Source: Microcaldota archaeon
GTDB taxonomy: Archaea > Micrarchaeota > Micrarchaeia > Micrarchaeales > CABMGC01
Length of the DNA stretch: 43,288 nucleotides
Direction of reading: 5' to 3'
NCBI GenBank assembly: GCA_028867115.1
Contig: JAGWGY010000003.1
Span: 1 to 43,288, forward strand
The notes under the pieces are model-generated. The model saw nothing but the letters and a program-made list of their open reading frames with translations, did not search any database and had not been told where the DNA came from. Of this stretch, positions 24,309 to 31,442 are shown piece by piece (the first letter of the stretch is position 1; each line of letters opens with the position of its first letter). Position numbers and translations under genes: made by a program.

Positions 24309-24383
24309 GGGCCTGTAACTCAGCTTGGCCAGAGTGAGAGGCTTTTAACCTCCAAGTCGGGGGTTCAAATCCCTCCAGGCCCA
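24309..24383 (+). tRNA. tRNA-Lys(TTT)
   Basis: A 75-nt cloverleaf: acceptor GGGCCTG/CAGGCCC, A73, D stem ACTC/GAGT, anticodon loop CTTTTAA (anticodon TTT), T stem GGGGG/CCCTC and loop TTCAAAT. The first anticodon-stem pair is A27-C43. No intron and no encoded CCA. The next gene starts 12 nt downstream. Confidence 0.95.
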
Positions 24384-24395
24384 CTTTGTGATAAA

Positions 24396-25079
24396 ATGGC
24401 TGAAAGCGACAAAGAGAGGGACAAGGAGCTGTTCGCATACATGGTAAGGGTAGCCTCGCTATCGGACCTTGCGAGGTGCACTTTCACGATAGGCATGCCG
24501 CCGAAGCAGGTGTTTGCGTGCAATGAGGGAAAAAATTACAGGCTGTTCGTCTTCGGGGAGAGGTTCGAGGACGCGACAATAGTCTACTATTTTGACAGCC
24601 CTAAGAGGGGAAGGTACATAAGGTACTGCGCAAAGGACGACGGCGGCAGAGAGAGCTGCGAGATGAGGGATGAGATAGGCGAGGAGGAGAGGCGCAACTA
24701 CAAGATACAGAAGATGGCGATACTGGAGCTGTCAGGTCTGCCGTTTGAAGTGGTAAAGGAGTACAAGGGGAAGGCGAGGTCGATGAGGGTAGCCGGCCTC
24801 AAGCAGCTGATGATCAGCTACCTCAGCTACGTTCATGGCGGGGAGGGGGTCCTCAGGACTTACAGGTTCAGGTCGGGATCAAAGAGCATGGTCGCGATAC
24901 CATCGTTCATAAAGAACGCGCTCGCATACGCAGAATACGATCTCGACAATGGCTCGCACTTCATCAGCTATGACTACAACACGGATGGCCTCAAGGAGAG
25001 CGAAGCGATGCCGGACGAGAGGGCTGCAGTGTGCATAATAGACATCGCGGAACCCTTCCCTTTCTTTAGGCCTGCATGA
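24396..25079 (+). CDS. Uncharacterised protein, paralogue of the gene at 20803
   Basis: 227 residues. The N-terminal half is rich in short strands (YRLFVFGERFEDATIVYYFDSPKRGRYIRY), the second half is helical, and the C-terminus (AEYDLDNG, YDYNTDGLKE, IIDIAEPFPFFRPA) matches the ending of the protein at 20803. The N-terminal halves differ more. No known family is recognised. GTGA ends 4 nt before the ATG. It begins 12 nt after tRNA-Lys and is probably expressed from the tRNA promoter. Confidence 0.75.
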   Translation: MAESDKERDKELFAYMVRVASLSDLARCTFTIGMPPKQVFACNEGKNYRLFVFGERFEDATIVYYFDSPKRGRYIRYCAKDDGGRESCEMRDEIGEEERRNYKIQKMAILELSGLPFEVVKEYKGKARSMRVAGLKQLMISYLSYVHGGEGVLRTYRFRSGSKSMVAIPSFIKNALAYAEYDLDNGSHFISYDYNTDGLKESEAMPDERAAVCIIDIAEPFPFFRPA

Positions 25080-25159
25080 TGCTGCGACGGAGCTGCGGGA
25101 TAAAAATCCTTTTATAGGTATATCGCATAGAATTAACATCTCGATTTTCTGGTGCGATA

Positions 25160-26608
25160 GTGGCCGACAAGACAAAGCTTGAGAAGATGAAAAAGCTCAG
25201 GCAGCTAAAGATTGACCCTTATCCGTACACATACGACCAGACACACCATGCAGATGAGATAGTCGTGAATTTCCCAAAGCTTGACGGCAGGGATGTAAGC
25301 GTCGCAGGCAGGATCGTAGGGAGGCGCGAGATGGGAAAGCTCTCTTTCCTTGACCTTCTTGACGGCTCCGGCAAGATACAGCTTCTTGTCAAGGGCGACG
25401 AGCTTGGGAAAAAATCTGCTGAGGTCTTCGGGCTGCTTGATGTGGGTGACATAATAGGCGCTAAGGGCAAGGTCATGAAGACCCAGCGCGGCGCGATAAG
25501 CATCGAGGCCTCGGATATCGAGATGCTCGCGAAATCGCTCCGCTTCCTCCCCGAGAAGTTCCATGGGCTCACCGACATTGAGATCAGGTACAGGAAGAGA
25601 TACCTTGACATGATCACAAACCTCGATTCCAGAAAGGCGTTTGTTGTGAGGGGGAGGGTGATAGGGTACATACGCAGCTTCCTTGACAGGCGCGGCTACC
25701 TTGAGGTGGAGACTCCGGTCCTGCAACCCCTCTATGGGGGAGCTGCGGCAAAGCCTTTTGTCACGCACCACAACTACCTCGATTCCGACCTCTACCTCAG
25801 GATATCGCTAGAACTCTACCTGAAGAGGCTGATAATCGGCGGGATTGAGAAGGTGTATGAGCTCTCGAAGAACTTCCGAAACGAGGCTGTGGATGCAAAC
25901 CACAACCCGGAGTTCACGATGCTCGAGTTCTACGAGGCGTATGCTGATTACAACGTCTTCATGAAGATGACAGAGGAGATGCTCAGCGGGATGGTTAAGG
26001 AACTGAAGGGGGCCCACCAAATTGAGTATCAGGGCAGAAAGATAGACTTCAAGCCGCCCTTCAAGAGGATATACCTTGTGGATGAGATAAAGAGGCACTC
26101 TGGCATAGACATATCGGAGATGGACGACAAGGCTGCGGAGAAGATAGCAAAGAAGGAGGAGCTTGACATACCAACCAAGAACGCCTACCATGTTGCTGAC
26201 GCCCTCTTTGACAAGTACGTGCAGCCAAACCTCACAGACCCGACGTTTGTCCTTGATTTTCCGGCCTACATGTGCCCGCTCACAAAGGACAAGCGCGGCA
26301 ACCCGAAGCTAAGCGAGAGATTTGAGCTGTTCATCGCAGGCAAGGAGATCGCGAACTGTTTCTCTGAGCTGACCGACCCGGTAGAGCAGAGGGGCAAATT
26401 CGAGGAGCAGGATGCGGAGAGGAAGAAGGGCGATGCGGAGGCGCCGCCGAAGGACGAGGACTTCCTTGAGGCGATTGAATACGGCATGCCGCCAACCGCA
26501 GGCCTCGGCCTTGGAGTAGATAGGCTAGTTATGCTTGTCGCTGACACGCCGTCGATAAAGGACACCATACTTTTCCCCACGGTAAAGCCGGAAGGCAGAA
26601 GGGATTAG
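25160..26608 (+). CDS. lysS: Lysyl-tRNA synthetase, class II
   Basis: 482 residues. An N-terminal OB-fold anticodon domain (VSVAGRIVGRREMGKLSFLDLLDGSGKIQLLV) precedes the class II core: motif 1 GYLEVETPVLQPLYGGAAAKPF, motif 2 VYELSKNFRNEAVDANHNPEFTMLEFY, motif 3 GLGLGVDRLVML. This is the class II rather than the class I archaeal LysRS. The GTG at 25160 is set by GGTGC 4 nt upstream. TATA-like TTTTATAGGTATA lies at about 25112-25124. The gene overlaps the convergent tfb gene by 4 nt. Confidence 0.97.
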   Translation: MADKTKLEKMKKLRQLKIDPYPYTYDQTHHADEIVVNFPKLDGRDVSVAGRIVGRREMGKLSFLDLLDGSGKIQLLVKGDELGKKSAEVFGLLDVGDIIGAKGKVMKTQRGAISIEASDIEMLAKSLRFLPEKFHGLTDIEIRYRKRYLDMITNLDSRKAFVVRGRVIGYIRSFLDRRGYLEVETPVLQPLYGGAAAKPFVTHHNYLDSDLYLRISLELYLKRLIIGGIEKVYELSKNFRNEAVDANHNPEFTMLEFYEAYADYNVFMKMTEEMLSGMVKELKGAHQIEYQGRKIDFKPPFKRIYLVDEIKRHSGIDISEMDDKAAEKIAKKEELDIPTKNAYHVADALFDKYVQPNLTDPTFVLDFPAYMCPLTKDKRGNPKLSERFELFIAGKEIANCFSELTDPVEQRGKFEEQDAERKKGDAEAPPKDEDFLEAIEYGMPPTAGLGLGVDRLVMLVADTPSIKDTILFPTVKPEGRRD

Positions 26609-27537
26609 ATCAGATTCGCATTCTTTAGCGCCTTGAAGTTGTTCCTTATTGTTATCCCGGTCACGCGCGCGGCAGCAGCAATGTCGTATTGGTGCACCTT
26701 CTCCCCGTTCCTGATGCATGATGCGAAGAGCGCTGCTGCAACTATGCGCACCTGGAACTTGCCCTCGAAGTCAATGTGCCCCTCGGTCTTTCTGACTATC
26801 TCCAGGGCATCGCGCTGCGATTTCTGGCTTGCGCCTACCGCACTGCCTATCTTTGAGACGTAGTGTGATGCCTTTGGCAGGCTCGGCAGCTTGACCTTGT
26901 GTTTTGGGGCAGGGCGGTTTTGGGCGTACCCCTCCATCCCCTCGGTCAGTTGCCTGAAGGCAGGCCTGATTCGCTTTTCCTTAATCCCGGACACATTGCT
27001 TACCTCCTTGAGCGTCCTATTGATCCCCATCTCCCTGCACGCAAAGTAGATTGATGCGGCTACAAGCACCTCTGGCCCCCGGCCTTTTGTCAATCCGAGC
27101 TCCCTTGCCTGCCTGAATAGGTACTGCACCCTATCGATTGCAGCCTGGTTGAGGTCCAGCTTTGTGCACCAGCCCTCTATGATTGGCGCAACCTTCCCGA
27201 GTGTGACTTCTGTGTAATTTCCCCGAGCGCGCCTGTTCGCAAGGCGCAGCCTCTTCGCGTGCTCTGCCGCTGCGCCGTAAATTGGCTTTTGGGAGAAGTC
27301 CTTGTTCCTCCCGTCTATGACAACGCTGCTCCCGAACGGGAGCTTGATGCTGTTGTGCTGCTCGGAAGGCTCCGCCTCAAGGCGGTTCTCGTGCGTCCTC
27401 TCCGTGGTTACAAGCCCGCACCCTGTGCAGACGATCTCGCCGCGCTCTGAGTCCTCGCACAGCGGCCCTTTGCACCTCGGGCATGAGGTGCGCAGCGAAT
27501 TCTGGAGCGATTCCTTCAGGGTTTCCTGGTTTCCCAT
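26605..27537 (-). CDS. tfb: Transcription initiation factor TFB
   Basis: 310 residues from the ATG at 27537. A zinc ribbon (CPRC and CTGCG, near residues 19-40) is followed by the linker region (DGRNKDFSQKPIYG) and two cyclin repeats, the second ending with a helix-turn-helix that reads the BRE (VHQYDIAAAARVTGITIRNNF). TFB brings RNA polymerase to TBP-bound TATA boxes. An upstream ATG at 27558 is possible, but TATA-like AGTTAAATATGG at about 27568-27580 puts the transcript start near 27547, favouring 27537. Confidence 0.95.
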   Translation of the reverse strand: MGNQETLKESLQNSLRTSCPRCKGPLCEDSERGEIVCTGCGLVTTERTHENRLEAEPSEQHNSIKLPFGSSVVIDGRNKDFSQKPIYGAAAEHAKRLRLANRRARGNYTEVTLGKVAPIIEGWCTKLDLNQAAIDRVQYLFRQARELGLTKGRGPEVLVAASIYFACREMGINRTLKEVSNVSGIKEKRIRPAFRQLTEGMEGYAQNRPAPKHKVKLPSLPKASHYVSKIGSAVGASQKSQRDALEIVRKTEGHIDFEGKFQVRIVAAALFASCIRNGEKVHQYDIAAAARVTGITIRNNFKALKNANLI

Positions 27538-27658
27538 ACAAGCAGTTTTAATCGGCATTTTGCCATATTTAACTATAGCATACAGGTTTGTACGCGCCTG
27601 CAGCCCTGCATAGTTTAAATACCTATTGCACCAATGTATATTGCTAAAGCTACTATTA

Positions 27659-27669
27659 GTTTTTTAATA
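27659..27669 (+). promoter_or_regulatory. TATA box of tRNA-Ser-uS13 operon
   Basis: TTTTTTAATAG is centred about 28 bp before the tRNA-Ser 5' end. A second element, AGTTTAAATACC at about 27611-27622, could drive an earlier start. Confidence 0.5.
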
Positions 27670-27692
27670 GTGATTAAGTATAGTAATAGCGT

Positions 27693-27806
27693 GCCAGGGT
27701 GGCGGAATCCGGTAACGCGTGCGCCTGGAAATTTATTTCCCGTGAGCGCATGGCCGCAAGGCCTTTTGGGTTCAAATGCAACATGCTGAAAATCCCAACC
27801 CTGGCG
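27693..27806 (+). tRNA. tRNA-Ser(GGA) with two introns
   Basis: A class II tRNA: acceptor GCCAGGG/CCCTGGC, G73, variable stem GGCC-GCAA-GGCC, T stem TTGGG/CCCAA. The anticodon stem TGCGC/GCGCA encloses a 21-nt loop; removing 14 nt after position 37 leaves CTGGAAA, anticodon GGA. The T loop is 23 nt; TTCA pairs with TGAA to give a BHB with bulges AAT and AAT, and cutting removes a 16-nt intron (TGCAACATGCTGAAAA) to leave TTCAAAT. Mature length is 84 nt. No CCA is encoded. uS13 starts 13 nt later. Confidence 0.88.
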
Positions 27807-27819
27807 TATGGTTGTTTTG

Positions 27820-28359
27820 ATGGCAGAAGAGAAGCGAGAAAAGCAGCAGGGGCATTCCCCCCAGCAGAAGAGCGAGCAGAGCATAATTCGAATCGCAGGC
27901 AAGGACATCAACGGCAGCTTCGCGATCCCAAAGGCGCTAAACCAGGTCAAGGGGCTGGGAATGAACATATCGCACTCGATGGCCCTCATAATAGAGCGCG
28001 AGTTCCAGATACCGATGGGCACAGAGATAGGCTCGCTCAGCGACGAGCAGATTGAGAAGGTGGAGACGGTCATAAAGGAGCCATCAAAGTTCGGGATACC
28101 GACGTACCTTCTCAACAGGCAGCGCGACAAGGATACTAATACAAACATGCACCTAACCGGCAGCGACCTTATCGTCCGCGGCAAGCAGGACATCGAGGCG
28201 GACATAAGAGTGCAGTCGTGGAGGGGCTTTAGGCACCAGTACGGCCAGAAGGTGCGCGGACAGAGGACAAGGTCGACAGGCAGGACCGGAGAGACGATCG
28301 GAGTCATGAAGAAGAGCGCCCAGCCTGCCGCTGCGCCTGCAAAAGAAGAGAAGAAGTGA
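27820..28359 (+). CDS. rps13: 30S ribosomal protein uS13
   Basis: 179 residues with an N-terminal Gln/Lys-rich stretch before the conserved body IIRIAGKDINGSFAIPKALNQVKGLGMNISHSMA and the C-terminal WRGFRHQYGQKVRGQRTRSTGRTGETIGV. It contacts tRNA at the head of the 30S. The ATG at 27820 has GGTTG 5 nt upstream; an ATG at 27808 lies too close to the tRNA 3' end. First protein gene of uS13-uS4-uS11. Confidence 0.97.
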   Translation: MAEEKREKQQGHSPQQKSEQSIIRIAGKDINGSFAIPKALNQVKGLGMNISHSMALIIEREFQIPMGTEIGSLSDEQIEKVETVIKEPSKFGIPTYLLNRQRDKDTNTNMHLTGSDLIVRGKQDIEADIRVQSWRGFRHQYGQKVRGQRTRSTGRTGETIGVMKKSAQPAAAPAKEEKK

Positions 28360-28363
28360 TTGA

Positions 28364-28924
28364 ATGGGAGCACCTAAGAAGTTCAGGAAGACGTACGAGC
28401 GCCCGGGATTCATGTGGGAGAAGCAGAGGATCGACGAGGAGCACAAGCTCAAGGAGCGATTCGGCCTGCGAAACCTCAAGGAGGTCTGGATAGCCGCTTC
28501 AGAGCTGAGAAGGATCAGGAGAAATGTAAGAGAGGTGCTTTCGGGAAGGTCTGATGAGGCAATAGGAAAGCAGATCATAGCAAGGCTTGCAAAGTACGGG
28601 ATTGTAAGCGAGAGCGCAACGCTTGACGACCTTCTTATAATCAACATCGATACGATACTCAACCGAAGGCTGCAGACCGTTGTGATGAACAAGGGTCTTT
28701 CGAAGACGGCAAAGCAGGCGAGGCAGCTGATAACCCACGGATTCATAGCGATAAACGGGAGGAGGATTACATCCCCTGGATACATAGTCCCGACAAACGA
28801 GGAGAACAAGATAGCATACTACAAGCAGATTGACATCAACCCAAAGACCGTAGTTAGCGCAACGCAGATAACAGCGCCTGCTGCAGCGGAGGGCGCGTCA
28901 GAAGCAGCAGTTGAACAGAAGTGA
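28364..28924 (+). CDS. rps4: 30S ribosomal protein uS4
   Basis: 186 residues. [25 protein letters not shown] at the N-terminus and the S4 RNA-binding domain ([44 protein letters not shown]) are typical. uS4 nucleates 30S assembly. The ATG at 28364 has AGTGA 4 nt upstream and lies 4 nt after the uS13 stop. The C-terminus is Ala/Glu-rich. Confidence 0.97.
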   Translation: MGAPKKFRKTYERPGFMWEKQRIDEEHKLKERFGLRNLKEVWIAASELRRIRRNVREVLSGRSDEAIGKQIIARLAKYGIVSESATLDDLLIINIDTILNRRLQTVVMNKGLSKTAKQARQLITHGFIAINGRRITSPGYIVPTNEENKIAYYKQIDINPKTVVSATQITAPAAAEGASEAAVEQK

Positions 28925-28928
28925 GTAT

Positions 28929-29441
28929 ATGCCACCAAAGGGAAAAGCAGACAAGAACGTGAAGACCAACGAGCAGACGAAGGCAAAGTCGACGAAGAAG
29001 AGCGAGCTTTCGCTTGAGAGCGAGGTCCAGGCAGCTGCGCAGAAGTTCAAGCCAAAGGGCACGAGATGGGGAGTAGCCCACATTTACGCTTCAAAGAACG
29101 ACACAATCATAACTCTGACAGACCTCTCAGGGGCAGAGACCCTCGCAATCGGAAGCGGCGGAATGGTTGTCGACAACGACCACGAGGAGGGAATGCCGTA
29201 CGCTGCGATGCAGGCTGCATACAAGGTCGCGACCAAGGCGATCGAGAAGGGAGTCACTCATATTAACATAAAGATCAGGGCGCCAGGAGGCCACGGCACC
29301 AAGACGCCAGGGCAGGGAGCCCAGGCTGTCGTCAGGGCCCTGGCAAGGTCCGGCTTCAGGATCGGAAGCATAGAGGACGTAACCCCGATACCTACTGATT
29401 CTACAAAGAGGCCCGGCGGAAGGAGAGGACGAAGAGTGTAG
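28929..29441 (+). CDS. rps11: 30S ribosomal protein uS11
   Basis: 170 residues with a Lys-rich N-terminal extension of about 40 residues, then the conserved [36 protein letters not shown] and the C-terminal [29 protein letters not shown]. It is a platform protein of the 30S. The ATG at 28929 has AGTGA 4 nt upstream and follows the uS4 stop by 4 nt. In other archaea rpoD usually follows; here a methyltransferase does. Confidence 0.97.
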   Translation: MPPKGKADKNVKTNEQTKAKSTKKSELSLESEVQAAAQKFKPKGTRWGVAHIYASKNDTIITLTDLSGAETLAIGSGGMVVDNDHEEGMPYAAMQAAYKVATKAIEKGVTHINIKIRAPGGHGTKTPGQGAQAVVRALARSGFRIGSIEDVTPIPTDSTKRPGGRRGRRV

Positions 29442-29443
29442 AG

Positions 29444-30400
29444 ATGCTTGGCCTACTTACAAGGAGGCAGGAAGCAGAACTAATAACCTCTTTGCAGGGA
29501 AGGGGAGAGATACCGTTCAAATTCGAGTACCTCGGGGAGGGAGCAAATAACTGGGACAAGATAGCAAGGGCGAGGGCAAAAACCCCGGACAATATCAACT
29601 CCCTGGAAGCAGAACTATTGGAAAAGAGGATGTCGGATTTTCTTAAAGCGTTTTCTAACGTTAAAAAATTGAATTTGATAGACATAGGATGCGGCAATGG
29701 CATCCCGATATTTCCAGTAATGGATGAATTAAGACGAAGGAAAATATCATTTAGGTACGTGCCGCTGGACATAAGCAAGGAGATGCTTGATCTTGCCGTG
29801 CGCAATGTTACAAAAAGATACGGCAGGGTGGAATCTAAGCCGCTCCTTATTGATTTTGAGCAGGGAAATTTTTCTGACATAGCATATGAACTAAAGGACG
29901 ATGGGTCATCGAACCTGTTTTTGTTTTTGGGAAGCACTATCGGAAACCAAAGTGATATGGGAAGAGTCCTGACAAACTTCCGGGACTCCATGTCCTCGGA
30001 CGATTTCCTTATAATAGGGGTAGAATTAACGAATCTGGCTAGGATTGATAAAATTCTTTCGCATTATCACGGCAAATTGGTTGACGACCTTGTTTACTAT
30101 GTCCCGGAGTCGATAGGGATAAGCAGGAAGGAAACAAAAACTAGCGTCACCTGGAATGAAATTAAAAGCCAGGTGGAACTAAGGATAATTTTAGACCGAG
30201 ACATGGAGGTAAAGATAGGGAAAAACAGGATGCATTTCGAAAAGGGAGAGCAGATATTTACCCTCAGGTCGATAAAATTCACTTCGTGGACCCTAACTAA
30301 ACTTCTATCTGACACCGGTTTTAGGACTGAGATGCTCGTTGGGGACAGGAAAAACTCGTACAGCTTATCGATGGTCCAACCGACAAGGTATACAATATAG
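29444..30400 (+). CDS. EgtD-like SAM-dependent methyltransferase
   Basis: 318 residues. The class I SAM motif is LIDIGCGNG (about 78-86), the acidic end of strand 2 is VPLDISKEML, and FLGSTIGN (161-168) is the signature of EgtD-type (histidine-specific methyltransferase/DUF2260) proteins. The substrate is unknown: EgtD trimethylates histidine, but other members act on other amino groups. It starts 2 nt after the uS11 stop with an AGTGT at 4 nt, so it is translated from the ribosomal transcript. Its codon use is more AT-rich than the genes before it (runs of AAA, ATT, TTT), suggesting a later arrival. Confidence 0.82.
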   Translation: MLGLLTRRQEAELITSLQGRGEIPFKFEYLGEGANNWDKIARARAKTPDNINSLEAELLEKRMSDFLKAFSNVKKLNLIDIGCGNGIPIFPVMDELRRRKISFRYVPLDISKEMLDLAVRNVTKRYGRVESKPLLIDFEQGNFSDIAYELKDDGSSNLFLFLGSTIGNQSDMGRVLTNFRDSMSSDDFLIIGVELTNLARIDKILSHYHGKLVDDLVYYVPESIGISRKETKTSVTWNEIKSQVELRIILDRDMEVKIGKNRMHFEKGEQIFTLRSIKFTSWTLTKLLSDTGFRTEMLVGDRKNSYSLSMVQPTRYTI

Positions 30401-30418
30401 CCATAGGAGAAGCTTATT

Positions 30419-31351
30419 TTAAGGCAGTATTTCTACAAGCAAGTATATTGCGATAAGCACTGCGGGCACGCTCAGGTTGTCATCGGTCTTTATCGGCAGG
30501 CTCTCGACAAGTGTCGCAATGATGGCGATCGGGACGGCAACTATCCCATATAGCAAATACGGGAGCACCATAACAGCGGCAAAGTATGCGATAGACCCTG
30601 CAAGGCTCTTCTTCTTGTTGTAAGGCAGCTTTATCCCATTCCAGCGCATTCCGATTATTGTCGCAAGCGCATCCCCTATGAATATCGCCGAGATTACTAT
30701 CATTATGTATTTTGCATCGAACACGAATGAGAACGCAAGCAGTGTTCCTATGGCAAGCATCGATGCCCCTTCGCCAAATTTTGTATACTTGCGCTCCATG
30801 GCAAACAGGTACCTGCCTACTCTGCCGTCCTTTCTGGTATTGGCGTAATTTGCCACTAGATACCCGAGAAGTATCAGCAGTATGACCGCAAGTTCGGGCC
30901 TTGAGATGTTGAAGAAATGCAGCATCCCTATTATCAGGATGCCGAAACCTATCTGCACAAGGTCGCGCCTTGTCTCGACCTTCTTATTCGCGACATTATG
31001 CTGCTTGAGTCCGATTAGGTTGACCTCCGCTAGCAGCCCAAGAAGTATCGCCTGCGCTATAAGATGCGTGTGCATTGCCTGTGAGGCTATTATTATGAAC
31101 ACTATCCCGGTCGCGGACAAAACAACGGCAGACTTAGAGCCGAACGTGTGGGCCATAAGGTCGAAGAGGATAAGTATTGAGATGAAGAGCATAAGGTTTG
31201 CGCCCTGGTAAATCGCCAGGATTATGCCAATTATCAGGAATACTGCAAGCTGCGCAAGCTTCGATGGCTTGTCGTTCACCGCCACCCTGTAGAGCAGTAG
31301 TGTGAATGATATTATGTAGATGAATGGCAGTAGGGGATGTAGGTCGATCAT
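30419..31351 (-). CDS. Dolichol/phytol kinase-like CTP-dependent polyprenol kinase
   Basis: 310 residues with about nine membrane segments. The C-terminal third carries the family signature: GEGASMLAIGTLLAF, IFIGDALATIIGMRWNGIKLPYNKKKSLAGSIAYF, and LVESLPIKTDDNLSVP. Such enzymes (SEC59/VTE5/CDP-diglyceride-synthase clan) phosphorylate polyprenols with CTP, providing the lipid carrier for glycosylation. The start is the ATG at 31351; the frame runs on upstream, but only antisense to leuA. Together with the cis-prenyltransferase at 34806 it suggests lipid-carrier synthesis and recycling. Confidence 0.85.
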   Translation of the reverse strand: MIDLHPLLPFIYIISFTLLLYRVAVNDKPSKLAQLAVFLIIGIILAIYQGANLMLFISILILFDLMAHTFGSKSAVVLSATGIVFIIIASQAMHTHLIAQAILLGLLAEVNLIGLKQHNVANKKVETRRDLVQIGFGILIIGMLHFFNISRPELAVILLILLGYLVANYANTRKDGRVGRYLFAMERKYTKFGEGASMLAIGTLLAFSFVFDAKYIMIVISAIFIGDALATIIGMRWNGIKLPYNKKKSLAGSIAYFAAVMVLPYLLYGIVAVPIAIIATLVESLPIKTDDNLSVPAVLIAIYLLVEILP

Positions 31352-31397
31352 GTTGCTGCACGGGACATTTGGATTTTGTAAAAAATTGGTACAGAAC

Positions 31398-31407
31398 CTA
31401 TTTAACC
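31398..31407. promoter_or_regulatory. Shared TATA element between polyprenol kinase and leuA
   Basis: CTATTTAACC reads as a TATA box in both directions. Starts about 26 bp away on each side would give leaders of about 14 nt for leuA and about 26 nt for the kinase. Confidence 0.45.
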
Positions 31408-31442
31408 ATGCTAGAGCCGAATAGCAAACCATAGTTGCTAGC

